From: Natronococcus pandeyae
Lineage (GTDB): Archaea; Halobacteriota; Halobacteria; Halobacteriales; Natrialbaceae
Reading direction: 5' to 3'
Length of the DNA: 64,000 bases
NCBI RefSeq assembly: GCF_008122205.1
Contig: NZ_PHNJ01000011.1
Span: 62,001-126,000, forward strand
Shown: positions 18,636 to 27,438 of the stretch, in pieces
How positions within the stretch are numbered: the first letter of the stretch is position 1
Layout: each line of letters starts with the position of its first letter
Notes under the pieces: generated by a model
Databases searched by the model: none
Told to the model about the DNA's origin: nothing
Seen by the model: the letters and a program-made list of their open reading frames with translations, nothing else
Translations under genes and position numbers: made by a program

Positions 18636-19094
18636 TTAGCTACCTTCGTCAATTTCGAACGAGCCTACGATGGACGCTCCGCTCCGATCATCGTATTCTC
18701 CAAAGTAGGCAACTACATTGACATCAACCGTGTCACTACCGCTGCCATCCGTCTCGAAAGTCATAGATGTTGCAGACTCTGTTAGATAGGGGTCTGTGTC
18801 AACACCGTCAATGTCATCGTCAATTGGGGTTCCGTCTTCCGTAAGAGCAACAACTCCATCAGCGTTTGCAAGCGAATCAGCAGTTACCTGTACTTCTGTA
18901 TCGCTAACTTCTTCAATCTGTACACCTGCTTGAGCGTCTTGGTCAAGTCCACTACCCATATCCAGCACGAAGGCAGCAATCACTGCTGCAAGAATAACAG
19001 TGATAGCTACCATGAGTATGACTCCAATCACTGGACTGACCGCTCTGTCTTCCTTGCTGCCGACCAGCTTGTCTCTGTATTTTGTTAGGTCCAT
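18636..19094 (-). CDS. Archaeal type IV pilin (PilA-like, DUF1628 N-terminus)
   Basis: A 152-residue prepilin. The N-terminus carries the charged leader followed by the conserved haloarchaeal H-domain ([18 protein letters not shown], then a hydrophobic helix to about residue 50). It would be processed by the archaeal prepilin peptidase PibD just ahead of the SPVIG helix and assembled into adhesion pili at the cell surface. The C-terminal part is acidic and Thr/Ser-rich, as is normal for surface-exposed pilin heads. It stands alone with no other pilus genes nearby. The palindrome at 19139-19157 lies about 45 bp upstream of its start. Confidence 0.9.
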   Translation of the reverse strand: MDLTKYRDKLVGSKEDRAVSPVIGVILMVAITVILAAVIAAFVLDMGSGLDQDAQAGVQIEEVSDTEVQVTADSLANADGVVALTEDGTPIDDDIDGVDTDPYLTESATSMTFETDGSGSDTVDVNVVAYFGEYDDRSGASIVGSFEIDEGS

Positions 19095-19138
19095 AGTTGT
19101 CTTTCTAATCGCGCCGTGCGAACGATGAGAAAGATTAA

Positions 19139-19157
19139 CTCATTCACTGTGAATGAG
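19139..19157. promoter_or_regulatory. 19-bp palindrome upstream of the pilin gene
   Basis: CTCATTCACTGTGAATGAG has 9-bp perfect arms around one central base. Its position, about 45 bp before the pilin ATG, suits an operator for a dimeric regulator. Function is inferred from symmetry and place. Confidence 0.5.
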
Positions 19158-19447
19158 ATGAATGACGCTCGGGGGTTGGGGATTAGCCCACATGGGCCAC
19201 CGGGCGTCTGCTTCTCGTCGTTCACTGGCACTGATATCACTCAGCAACTATGGTATTATAATACTTTCCAATAGTGTATAGAAAATGAAAGTCAATTAAT
19301 TTGATACGCTTTCAACTCTGATAATCAGCCACCTATAGAAATCTTACAAGCACCCCTTGGATAGTTCATACTTACTGAATTTAGCTGATACGGGACTATC
19401 AGTGGATACAACACCACTGTTATATTTCTGAACTCAAACTGGTAGCC

Positions 19448-20239
19448 ATGTCCGATAATGCGGTCCTGATCCACCCACGCAATCTCGCCCGCACCTACAG
19501 CTCGCAAGCTTACGAAGACCCGTGGGAGATCGTTGAAGACTACCAGCGAGTCCTCGAGTACACCGGCAGACAACCCAACGCTGGGTCTCAACGGGTCGCT
19601 TCGAAACTCAACCTTCCGCGCAGTCGTATCCGTCCGTGGATGGATGGTTCGATTCCGCATCCAGTACGAGCGATCCAGACCGCAGAGACACGCGACTGGC
19701 TGCCACTCACAGAGGACACGGATGCTTTCGATCCACTGAACCGACTCGTCGCGTGGGGATGCTCTCAAGGCACACTCAAAAACGAAATCTTCGCACCATA
19801 TTTCATCGTCCACTCAGACGAAGATCGTGAGAGAATAACAGGGCTTCTTGAGCAGCTTGATTTAGAGCCTGTCGAGGAGCGCACCGAGGATAAAAATCGG
19901 AGTGCAGAGGTTCGCGTTTCAGACAATGGTGCGATACTCGGTCGAGTTCTCTATACTCTCGACGTTCCGCTCGATGATGAGGCATTGAATACGCTACCAT
20001 CCTATCTGGATTCGGTGTCGGAACCCTCTAAACGCGTGTTCGCACGCACGTATCTGGAGAACCGAGGTCAGTACTGGGAGTTCAATTCACGCTGGATACT
20101 TGAACACTCGAACCGCACTGGTTCCTATCGACGATCACTTGCATCGTTCTACGCGGATCTCGGCGCGGATGTAGAAGTTCATGAAGATACAATTAGCATC
20201 GATAGCGATTTTGCACGCGACTTACTGGATGACGAATAA
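19448..20239 (+). CDS. Unassigned 263-residue protein with possible HTH and endonuclease-like parts
   Basis: I do not recognise this protein with certainty. The N-terminal third (residues about 22-75: YQRVLEYTGRQPNAGSQRVA then KLNLPRSRIRPWMDG) reads like a helix-turn-helix. The middle (residues about 95-190) has the spacing of a small LAGLIDADG-like fold (RLVAWGCSQG, then NRSAEVRVSDNGAILGRVL), though no LAGLIDADG motif is obvious. The stop TAA overlaps the ATG of the next gene (TAATG), and that gene carries homing-endonuclease-associated repeats, so the two form one unit. A DNA-binding role is likely; a link to homing is inference. Confidence 0.5.
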   Translation: MSDNAVLIHPRNLARTYSSQAYEDPWEIVEDYQRVLEYTGRQPNAGSQRVASKLNLPRSRIRPWMDGSIPHPVRAIQTAETRDWLPLTEDTDAFDPLNRLVAWGCSQGTLKNEIFAPYFIVHSDEDRERITGLLEQLDLEPVEERTEDKNRSAEVRVSDNGAILGRVLYTLDVPLDDEALNTLPSYLDSVSEPSKRVFARTYLENRGQYWEFNSRWILEHSNRTGSYRRSLASFYADLGADVEVHEDTISIDSDFARDLLDDE

Positions 20240-20781
20240 TGCCAACTGACGAAGAGTATCTCGAGGACCTTCGCGATCTTTCTGAAGAACTTGGGAAGCC
20301 ACCAACCAAGGCCGATATGAACGAAAAAGGACCACACTCGGTGACGCCGTACTACACTCGGTGGGATTCATGGAACGCAGCACTGGAAGCCGCAGGACTC
20401 GGAACAAACCACGAGGTAGTCTCTACGGAAGCACTGCTTGAAGAACTCCGGCGAGTTGCCGACGAACATGGCGAGCCAGTACTCGTTGTGGATGTTGAAG
20501 AACACGGAAACTACGACCCTGCCACGTACTTCCGGCGATTTGACTCATGGTTTGATGCCCGTAAAGAGGCCGGACTCATTGATGAGGATATTCGACCGGG
20601 AAGGCGCGTTGATGAAGAAGAGCTGATTGAGGCGCTTCAGGATTTAGCTATGGACCTTGGGCGACTCCCGAGTCAAAGTGAAGTGAACGAGCGTGGCGAA
20701 TATTCGCTCTCACCCTATCTCACTCAGTGGGGGACGTGGGATCAAGCACTCAAGACGGCTGGATTAGAAACGCCTGAGTGA
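20239..20781 (+). CDS. Homing-endonuclease-associated-repeat protein (three repeats)
   Basis: A 180-residue protein built of three repeats of about 55-60 residues. Each has a helix ending in LG-x-PP/LP-(T/S)-x-x-(D/E), an SVTPYYTRWDSWNAALEAAGL-like second half, and a terminal AGL. Repeats lie at residues about 3-55, 63-115 and 129-178. This matches the HNH/homing-endonuclease-associated repeat, thought to bind DNA. No HNH or LAGLIDADG nuclease is fused to it, which is common for stand-alone haloarchaeal versions. Coupled to the upstream gene by TAATG. Confidence 0.75.
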   Translation: MPTDEEYLEDLRDLSEELGKPPTKADMNEKGPHSVTPYYTRWDSWNAALEAAGLGTNHEVVSTEALLEELRRVADEHGEPVLVVDVEEHGNYDPATYFRRFDSWFDARKEAGLIDEDIRPGRRVDEEELIEALQDLAMDLGRLPSQSEVNERGEYSLSPYLTQWGTWDQALKTAGLETPE

Positions 20782-21325
20782 TCTTAGCGCCCAAAAGCAA
20801 CCGGATATCTTCTATTGGTTTCTTGAATCGTCTCTACCAAGGAGCGTAGCACACTCATCCCGCACTTTGCGGCGGAGGCCCGGCGAGAACTATGGACAGT
20901 CTCGTCGTCAGCCAACACCCTCATCTCATAGATCAGAGCGAGCTGGCGAACGTCTACCACGAGAAGGGCCTTGGCTCAGAGAGCACCTGATCGATATTGA
21001 TTCTCTGTATTCAGCAGGCAACCCTTGTCATCTACTGTGGACTTCTATAGAGCCCGATCAGTCGATATGACGCCAAGAGTTGTCTCGTGCGCCAGTGGGG
21101 AACGGGGAGGGAAATTCTCGGCAAATCCACCTTCACACCGTCCAGTGACAGGTGGTGTCCTCGGACGAACCCGTGTGAGCCGTCTCGAGTCCGGACCGAC
21201 GACGACCGATCGAGGACGAGACCCACGACTACGCGACCCGTTCGAACACCCGCACTGCGACTGTGGTGTGGATCCCTGGAAGAGTGTGGGCTCTCTCGAG
21301 CGATGTCTCGGCTCCGTGGTCAGTT

Positions 21326-22207
21326 TCAGCCGTGGACGTCAGCCGTCTCCGGAGAGCCGGCAGGTTGGTCACCCGGGAGGTCGGCATCAGTCGGTAACAG
21401 AACCCGACGTTCGGTGTACGAGAGCCCGTTCTTGCGCTCGGTCTGTTTACGAACGGCGAGGCGATGCTTCGAAAGGTCGAGCAGCGCATCGATCGTCCGC
21501 GAGACGAGCTTCTTCGCATAGGCGTCGCTGACGCCAGACTCCTGTCTGCGGATCCAGTGTTTCAGGTCGCTGGCCTTGACGTACTCGCGGACGGTCTTGC
21601 AGCCCTGTCGCCAGGGATTGTCCCCGACGTCCGGATCGGAACGCGCTTTCCAGAGCTTTGCGGCGAGGCGCGTCGGGAGCGCATTTGTGGTCGACCGGCG
21701 CATCTCGTCGTCCATCCGCGCGAGTTGCTGGATCGGGAGCAGATCCCCGTGGGCGAGCGAGACGCTGTCGCCGCGATCGAGCGGGTCCTCGGATTCGGGG
21801 AGGCGATAATAGGCTCGTCCGTCGTCTTTCGTGAGCCGTTCGAGGTGGTCGGTCGCGAGCTCGAGGTCACACCGGTCGACGTTCGCTGCGCGGAGGTGGG
21901 CGCCTTTTTCGAGTTCGCGAGCCTGAAGCTCCTCGATGCGCTCTTTGTTTGCGCCGGAGCGTTTGCGGGTGGCGTCGGTGGCCGCCTCGAGGCGCTCGGT
22001 CGTGGTTTCACAGTCGCCGAGACGGTCGCGCAGGCGCTCGGTCTCGTCGCGGAGGGTCTCGTTCTCGGCCTCGAGGGTGTCGACTCGTGCGTCGGTCTCC
22101 TGGAGGTCGGCCTCGAGATCGGTCACGTGCTCGGTGAGTTGGCGGTTCTGTTCGCGGAGGCGCTCGACCGCTCGCGCGAGCTCGTCGAGGGTGCTGGCAC
22201 TACTCAT
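21326..22207 (-). CDS. Coiled-coil protein of unknown function, last gene of module A
   Basis: A 293-residue acidic protein. Start chosen at ATG 22207 (MSSASTLDELARAVERLREQ), which overlaps the previous stop by 8 bp; the longer frame to 22291 lies within that gene. Residues about 8-100 form a heptad-rich coiled coil (LREQNRQLTEHVTDLEADLQ and onward). Residues about 130-265 are a globular, probably DNA- or RNA-contacting part (GCKTVREYVKASDLKHWIRR, SDAYAKKLVSRTIDALLDLS). I do not recognise the family. Copy B carries the same C-terminal part almost unchanged but has lost the coiled coil. Confidence 0.7.
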   Translation of the reverse strand: MSSASTLDELARAVERLREQNRQLTEHVTDLEADLQETDARVDTLEAENETLRDETERLRDRLGDCETTTERLEAATDATRKRSGANKERIEELQARELEKGAHLRAANVDRCDLELATDHLERLTKDDGRAYYRLPESEDPLDRGDSVSLAHGDLLPIQQLARMDDEMRRSTTNALPTRLAAKLWKARSDPDVGDNPWRQGCKTVREYVKASDLKHWIRRQESGVSDAYAKKLVSRTIDALLDLSKHRLAVRKQTERKNGLSYTERRVLLPTDADLPGDQPAGSPETADVHG

Positions 22208-22424
22208 CTGACGCACCGCCGTCGGAGCATGCGTTGTCGCCGTGTCCACTCTCACTGGTGAGTGCGACCGTGTCGACGCGTTCGGCCCCAACTTGGCGCC
22301 ACTGCGATTCGTGCAGTTCGAACTCGGTTCGCCGCCAGCGGTTCTTCGCGGGTCGTGGGTCGAAGACGATCTTTCGAGCTCGGCCCTCTGCAGGCGTCCA
22401 CCGGACTGCGAAGCCGACGGTCAT
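22200..22424 (-). CDS. Small conserved protein, third gene of module A (74 residues)
   Basis: Starts at ATG 22424 inside an ATGA overlap with the 35-codon gene. It reads MTVGFAVRWTPAEGRARKIV, then FDPRPAKNRWRRTEFELHE. Copy B encodes the same length with about 85-90 percent identity by eye; the differences are mostly conservative, which suggests the product matters. Function unknown. Confidence 0.65.
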   Translation of the reverse strand: MTVGFAVRWTPAEGRARKIVFDPRPAKNRWRRTEFELHESQWRQVGAERVDTVALTSESGHGDNACSDGGASDE

Positions 22425-22528
22425 CGATCCACCCGCTCGAGCAGTTGGCAATAGGCACGCTCGAGGTCGCCCGGCGTGACCGGACGCTCGAACTCGAGTG
22501 TGACGCGGACGACAGTCTCGTTGTTCAT
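22421..22528 (-). CDS. 35-residue micro-protein, second gene of module A
   Basis: MNNETVVRVTLEFERPVTPG is followed by DLERAYCQLLERVDR and a stop that overlaps the next ATG (ATGA). Its own ATG overlaps the stop of the first gene in the same way. The copy in module B differs at only a few positions over 35 codons. Conservation in both copies and coupling on both sides support a real gene. Confidence 0.65.
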   Translation of the reverse strand: MNNETVVRVTLEFERPVTPGDLERAYCQLLERVDR

Positions 22529-22896
22529 TGCCGGCCACCCCGCTGTGAGAAGGCATCGGTGAGAACCGAACTGATCTCGAACGGCCGATCGTGCCATCCT
22601 CTAACTGAATCGACGTAGGCGATCCACTCGGTCAGTCCGCGGTCATCGTACTGCTCGAGGTCCTCAACGTGATCAACGTTACCGCTGATGCGGAACCACT
22701 GTGTGTTGGCGTTTTCTGGGTAAAATCGCTCGGCATGGCTTGTAGTGACGTAGATGGTGTTCGTGGCTTCGTCAACGTGATGATGGAAGCCCTCGCCGTC
22801 TTCGCCGAGGTAGCCATAGTCGCGACTTGGTCGCTTGAGACGGCGATCGTTCTTGCTGTCCGAAACATCTACCGTTGTCGATGGTGTATCCGACAT
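22525..22896 (-). CDS. Unknown 123-residue protein, first gene of module A
   Basis: Reads MSDTPSTTVDVSDSKNDRRL, then DYGYLGEDGEGFHHHVDEAT and a C-terminal part with WFRISGNVDHVEDLEQYDDR. The fold is probably alpha/beta and cytoplasmic; I do not recognise it. Module B has a shortened relative of 68 residues. It heads the operon opposite the winged-helix gene at 23073. Confidence 0.6.
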   Translation of the reverse strand: MSDTPSTTVDVSDSKNDRRLKRPSRDYGYLGEDGEGFHHHVDEATNTIYVTTSHAERFYPENANTQWFRISGNVDHVEDLEQYDDRGLTEWIAYVDSVRGWHDRPFEISSVLTDAFSQRGGRQ

Positions 22897-23072
22897 TGCT
22901 GGTTACTCCAGCACGGAGGTCGGTGCCTGAAACACCGGCCTCAGGATCTTATGAGGCAGTCCGTGCTTGTTCTCCAGTAGAACGTCTTCTGCCTTAGAGC
23001 TTGTGCACTTTGCATATGCTGAAATGGAGTTCTATCAAACAAGTCTAAATGCGTACTGGTGGATATATAGAC

Positions 23073-23327
23073 ATGGCAACTCCACAGGTCAGCAAACCGA
23101 TGGACCCCGAGGACCTCAGGCCAGCAGATGAGAAAATTCTCGACGAATTGCAGGAGGGGCGGGCAACGAAGGGGGCACTCGTCGATTGGACGGGGTTCTC
23201 GAGAAATACGATCTACAACCGGCTCGAAGTGCTCGAGGCTGCCGGACACGTGACCTGTATTCACGACGGAACGCGGCTTTTCGAACTGGTCAGTGACCCG
23301 CGAGCAGATGAGGCTCGAGAGGAGTAG
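23073..23327 (+). CDS. Winged-helix DNA-binding protein, divergent to module A
   Basis: An 84-residue protein starting MATPQVSKPMDPEDLRPADE (ATG 23073 preferred over 23049). It shows a winged helix: DEKILDELQEGRATKGALVD, WTGFSRNTIYNRLEVLEAAG and a wing (HVTCIHDGTRLFELV). It faces module A across a 176-bp gap that contains GCATATGC (23012-23019). Module B has a related gene in the same place, so it is the likely regulator of the module. Ends in an acidic tail. Confidence 0.75.
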   Translation: MATPQVSKPMDPEDLRPADEKILDELQEGRATKGALVDWTGFSRNTIYNRLEVLEAAGHVTCIHDGTRLFELVSDPRADEAREE

Positions 23328-23402
23328 AAGCTCAGTCGGCAGTTTCTCGAGAGGATGATCAATGCGATTATCGCTTCGCTACGCAATTTCAAAGAGAGAT
23401 CA

Positions 23403-23885
23403 TTATCGCTGATCGCGCGCGTACCAGACAGCAGCGGCCAGAACCGCACTACAGAGCGCCGGCCACCGATCCGTGCTCAGATACAGATCCGGCGACGGCG
23501 GGTGGTACCCCGTCAGCGGCCAGAGGACAGCGTACGAATACCCAGAAACGTTGAGCAAGAGTAGATCGAGCGCGTGATGCGAGGCCATTCCGAGGAACAG
23601 GAGCGCTCCGACGCGCCGGCGGATATCGGCTGGAGCGAGTACCGTCCCGATCGCCACGGCCAGCAGCGAGCCGCCGAGGACGTGGAACGCCCCCCAGTCG
23701 AACGGAATCCCGAAGACGGCCGTGATCAGGTCGGTCGGGATGAGGAGATCCAGTCGGCTAAGATCGGGAATCATCGCACCGATCATCGCCACCGTGACGA
23801 ACTGCGGGGTGAGCCACTCGTAGCGCCACGACAGCAACGTCGCGAGGATGTAGGCGGCAAGGACGTGTGTTAGCAGCTCAGCCAT
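23403..23885 (-). CDS. Membrane-bound metal-dependent hydrolase-like protein (DUF457/YdjM type)
   Basis: A 160-residue membrane protein; start MAELLTHVLAAYILATLLSW at 23885, overlapping the upstream gene by 8 bp. Four to five hydrophobic helices are seen. The pattern ELLTHVLAAY, MIPDLSRLDLL and FLGMASHHALDLLL, with His and Asp at helix ends, matches the DUF457 family of membrane proteins thought to bind metal. Substrate unknown. Co-transcribed with the OB-like membrane protein upstream. Confidence 0.7.
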   Translation of the reverse strand: MAELLTHVLAAYILATLLSWRYEWLTPQFVTVAMIGAMIPDLSRLDLLIPTDLITAVFGIPFDWGAFHVLGGSLLAVAIGTVLAPADIRRRVGALLFLGMASHHALDLLLLNVSGYSYAVLWPLTGYHPPSPDLYLSTDRWPALCSAVLAAAVWYARDQR

Positions 23886-24507
23886 CGCGCTCACCTCCGG
23901 CTGTCGGTGCCATCGCGGCATCGGCGTCATCCTCGGTGTCCGCCGTCTCGTCAGTAGTCGTGTCATCTCGGGCCTGATCGGACGAAGGGGACAGCAGGTC
24001 GGTCATCGCGAGTCGCTGCTCACGGGGGACGACTGTCAGTTGGTCGCGGTCGACTCGCCACCCGGTGAGTACCCGGCCGAGGACCCACACCGCGCCGACG
24101 GCGGAGATTGCGTACATGTACGTCCACTCCCACGGCTCGCGCGTATAGGCGCGGTCGGTGTCGAGTGTGTTCGAGTCGGTCAGCGTGCCGTGGGCCGAGA
24201 GCCGCTCGCCGACTGCGGGGTCGTCCCCGCGCACAAGGGCCTCGTTCGTGTGCTCGAGGGTGACGATCCAGGTTTCGCCCTCGGCGTCGACTTCGACGAC
24301 CACGGGATCAGTTGCCAGGACCTCGCCGTCCAGGGAGACACGCTCGCCAACGTAGGCTTCGGGTGCCGGCGCGACGTCGTCCTCGCCCGGATAATCGTTC
24401 AGTGCCGGATCGTACGTGACGGTGCCGTACCAGACGAACACGCCGAACAGCGCGCCTACGAGGAGGACGAGCGCGAGGAGGCGGCGCCGGTGGTCGTCGA
24501 CTGGCAT
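23878..24507 (-). CDS. Membrane protein with OB-like domain between two helices
   Basis: A 209-residue protein. One membrane helix at residues about 9-26 (LLALVLLVGALFGVFVWYG), a beta-rich extracellular part (residues about 45-115: VGERVSLDGEVLATDPVVVE, then a second strand set) that reads like an OB fold of the nucleic-acid-binding/NfeD type, a second helix at residues about 130-148, and an acidic low-complexity cytoplasmic tail. Family not identified. Ends 8 bp inside the DUF457-like gene. Confidence 0.6.
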   Translation of the reverse strand: MPVDDHRRRLLALVLLVGALFGVFVWYGTVTYDPALNDYPGEDDVAPAPEAYVGERVSLDGEVLATDPVVVEVDAEGETWIVTLEHTNEALVRGDDPAVGERLSAHGTLTDSNTLDTDRAYTREPWEWTYMYAISAVGAVWVLGRVLTGWRVDRDQLTVVPREQRLAMTDLLSPSSDQARDDTTTDETADTEDDADAAMAPTAGGERDG

Positions 24508-24604
24508 TCACTCGTCACTGTCGGACTCATAAATTAACTGTTCCGAAAGGTCTGAACTCGAAGGATGTGTGCGGTCGCCGTACTACGACGTATAACTGAG
24601 CCGC

Positions 24605-25532
24605 TTACTGTTCGCGAAGCCACGCGACGGTTCGCTCGAGGCCATCGTGAAGCGACACTGTGGGCTCGTAGCCGAGATCAGTCTGAATGGCAGCGATGTC
24701 GGCCTCGCTGTGACGGATGTCGCCGCTCCGACCCTCGGTATGGATGATCTCCGAATCCGGATCGGTGACGTCGACAATTGTCTCGGCGAGCTCGTTGATG
24801 GTGACGCTCGTCCCGGTACCGACGTTGTACGCCTCCCCGACCTGTTCGGTCGTCGCGGCCTTGAGGTTCGCCTGCACGATATCGTCGATGAAGACGAAAT
24901 CACGGGTCTGTCCGCCGTCGCCGTGGACCGTAATCGGCCCGTCGTTGATGGCCTGGTCACAGAAGATGCTGATGACACCGCTGTAGTCGCCGGCGGTCTG
25001 GCCCGGCCCGTAAGCGTTGAACTGCCGCAGCGCCACGGTATCGACCCCGTAAAGGTCGTGATACTGCTGGGCGTAGTGGTCGATCGCCAGTTTGTCGAGC
25101 CCGTACGGTGAGGCCAGCGTCTTCGGATCGACCTCGTTCACCGGCACGCGTTTCGGATGCTGTAGATCGCCGCGCTCAAGGCAAGCACGACCCGGGCGTC
25201 CTCGCGACGAGCGGCCTCGAGGACATCGATCGTCACATTAATGTTGATCTTGTGGCTCGTCAACAGCGTCTCAACCGAGCCCTAGACGCTGACGAGTACC
25301 ACCTCGTTGAAGATCAGATCGTCGCCGTCGGTCGTGCACGCAAGTGTCTCGTCGTCCCGCAGGTCGCTTTCTCGGAGACGTTCGCCCGTCGTCAGATTGT
25401 CGAGTACCCACACGTCGTTGTCGGCGACGAATGCCCGCGCGAGATGGTTCCCGATGAAGCCCAGGCCCGCGTAATCAACACCGTTTGGTCAGTCAGCCAG
25501 TGATCATACTTGAGCGTGTCGGTAGGGAACAT
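24605..25532 (-). pseudogene. Decayed NAD-dependent sugar epimerase (GalE-like)
   Basis: Reading down from ATG 25532, an N-terminal piece gives TVLITRAG and then FIGNHLARAFVADNDVWVLD in a shifted frame, the Rossmann start of an extended SDR. An in-frame TAG occurs near 25283 (after VLVSV) and another frameshift near 25150. From 25147 the C-terminal 180 residues are intact: SPYGLDKLAIDHYAQ (the YxxxK catalytic pair), RDFVFIDDIVQANLKA and YNVGTGTSVTINELA. So the gene once encoded a UDP-glucose 4-epimerase-type enzyme of about 305 residues, now broken by at least two frameshifts and one stop. Confidence 0.85.
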
Positions 25533-25681
25533 ATGAGTCTGCTAGTCTGTCTGTGATGCGGATTGTCGAGATAAGAGGAACAGAGTCACAGGGGTATCGT
25601 ATTTTGATCGGCTTCGAAATGGCGGCCCCGAAGCGTTATGCGTCTTGTGAACTAGAGCCACACTCGAGATTCTGCCGGAAC

Positions 25682-25861
25682 ATGAGTGAGTACGATGACC
25701 ACTTCACCGAGACCGCCTCCAAGGAGAGCCGATTCGTCGATAAAGGCGCGCCGACCCGCTCACCGAACCCGAAAGCGCGCGAGTCTCAGGAACGCAAGCT
25801 CGCCGTGATCCTCATGGGGTGCATGAGGGCTATCTCCCGCCAACGGTCTCGATCTATATGA
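25682..25861 (+). pseudogene. Short fragment with coding character, probably frameshifted
   Basis: From ATG 25682 the frame reads MSEYDDHFTETASKESRFVD and continues to LAVILMGCM; after one base shift near 25820 the text GYLPPTVSIYMNGLFSQT continues in another frame. Both halves look protein-like, so a gene start broken by a single frameshift is possible. I do not recognise it. Confidence 0.35.
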
Positions 25862-25890
25862 ACGGACTATTCTCCCAAACACTCTACTGT

Positions 25891-27357
25891 TTACTCTATG
25901 AGCGATTTTATATCATTTATTTGAATAAGTCCTACAGATAGCGAAAAAATGCCCCAGCTGATAATGCCGATGACGACACCTCCGACTAGACTAATTATAC
26001 CATTAGTTTGACTCAAATAAAGGAAAACTAAGAAAGACATGAGGATTGTAACTCCAAATATCTGGGTGGATTTACTAATCAAGTGTTTTAATCTCAAATC
26101 CAACTCAATATGCATCACATAGACACTTCCAAATGTATATATCATATATGTGATTACTGTTGAGATGGCTGCTCCAGCTACACCAATTGTCGGAATAAGT
26201 AACAAATTCAAGATTAAGTTCAGTACAGCCGTAATTCCCTTTAACACTGCCCGGAATCGAGCCTTGCCAAGGAAATCAAGTCCATTACTAGTAATATTCA
26301 TAACTGCAGCTAATATAACATAAATACCAAAAACCTGTAAAACAGGAGCAGCACCAGAATAATCTGTACCAAATACAATTTCAATAAATGGTTCTGAAAT
26401 AATAGCTAAGCCTGCTGCACCAGGTACATAAAGAGTGAGAATATTCAAAAGTGAAATTTCGTATATCTTTGCGGCTCGTTTTGTATTCTCATCGGCTTTT
26501 TCGGAACCCAACGCAGGTGAAATCGTGAAACCCAGTGAGGAGGCTGGGGCTTCAACGAATGACACTATCTGTTTGCCAAGAACATAAAAACTCACTGCAG
26601 CGGGATTTAAAAACCATCCAACAAGAATTGTATCTACCTCTTTGTCTATTCTGTTCGCTGTACTCACAGCTGTGAGTGGAATAGTATATTCAGCTATACG
26701 TCGTCGAAGGTTATATTTAATTTCTGCTCCTGACTGGTATTCGAATATATATTCCTCGCGTATGTATTTAAGACCGACTATTGTTGCGAAAAAGAACCCA
26801 AGAACATAGCCACCGAGAGCTCCAAGCGCGCCATATCCTAGGGTTACTAGACCAATAGCAAATACCAAACGACTCCCACGATCAATTGCGTGAACTAGAG
26901 CAGCTGATTTGATCAATTCAAACCCTTGAAGTATTAGACGGACATATGCAGTAAGAGTTCCAAATATAATATAAAGTGTCCCTAGTAAAAGATATGGTGA
27001 TAAGTCGGGCTCACCAAGAAAATATGCGATATGTTGGTAGCTAACAAGCATAGTAGCTACAACGAGAACAATCGTAGCTAGGTTATAGAGAAACGAGGTT
27101 CGTAGAATGTATTGGAGTTGACTGTTGTCTTTTTCCTTATATTCTGAGACGTAGCGGGCTGCTGATCTTGCGATCCCAAGTTTAGCAAAGAGTTCTATAG
27201 TGCTAAGGATAGAGATAGCAAGAAACAGGAGACCATAACTATGGGGATCAAGTATACGAGTGAGTACCGCTATTAATAGTGCAACTGATGAAATTGCAAA
27301 AATACGACCTATCAATTCAAATTTGAATCTAGATGATATATCTGGTGTAGACGTCAC
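25891..27357 (-). CDS. Polysaccharide flippase (Wzx/MATE-like)
   Basis: A 488-residue polytopic membrane protein of the polysaccharide-transport (Wzx/RfbX) group, with about 14 hydrophobic helices. The start SSRFKFELIGRIFAISSVAL and the repeat pattern of paired helices are typical; LKYIREEYIFEYQSGAEIKY is the usual cytoplasmic loop before helix 7. Its role would be to flip a lipid-linked oligosaccharide to the outer face of the membrane. The gene is strongly AT-rich compared with flanking genes. In the proposed pre-inversion order it lies downstream of the main glycan cluster on the same strand. Confidence 0.88.
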   Translation of the reverse strand: MTSTPDISSRFKFELIGRIFAISSVALLIAVLTRILDPHSYGLLFLAISILSTIELFAKLGIARSAARYVSEYKEKDNSQLQYILRTSFLYNLATIVLVVATMLVSYQHIAYFLGEPDLSPYLLLGTLYIIFGTLTAYVRLILQGFELIKSAALVHAIDRGSRLVFAIGLVTLGYGALGALGGYVLGFFFATIVGLKYIREEYIFEYQSGAEIKYNLRRRIAEYTIPLTAVSTANRIDKEVDTILVGWFLNPAAVSFYVLGKQIVSFVEAPASSLGFTISPALGSEKADENTKRAAKIYEISLLNILTLYVPGAAGLAIISEPFIEIVFGTDYSGAAPVLQVFGIYVILAAVMNITSNGLDFLGKARFRAVLKGITAVLNLILNLLLIPTIGVAGAAISTVITYMIYTFGSVYVMHIELDLRLKHLISKSTQIFGVTILMSFLVFLYLSQTNGIISLVGGVVIGIISWGIFSLSVGLIQINDIKSLIE

Positions 27358-27438
27358 TAGTAAATATATGCTTAAAGTACGGCATTAGTTTGCTGGTTTA
27401 CTTCTACTGCTACTGCATAGTTCCTCGACTTCGCACGT

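Larger units (their letters stand above)
21001..22970 (-). repeat. Repeat copy A: four-gene module, better-preserved copy
   Basis: This stretch is matched in inverted orientation by 35214-36745. Matching covers the last about 230 codons of the long gene, both small genes, parts of the first gene, and a non-coding tail of about 300 bp (21001-21325) with GACAGGTGGTGTCCTCGGAC against a near-identical tail in copy B. The repeat boundary on the outer side is near ATTCTCTGTATTCAGCAGGC. A divergent winged-helix gene lies beyond the first gene in both copies. Confidence 0.75.
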
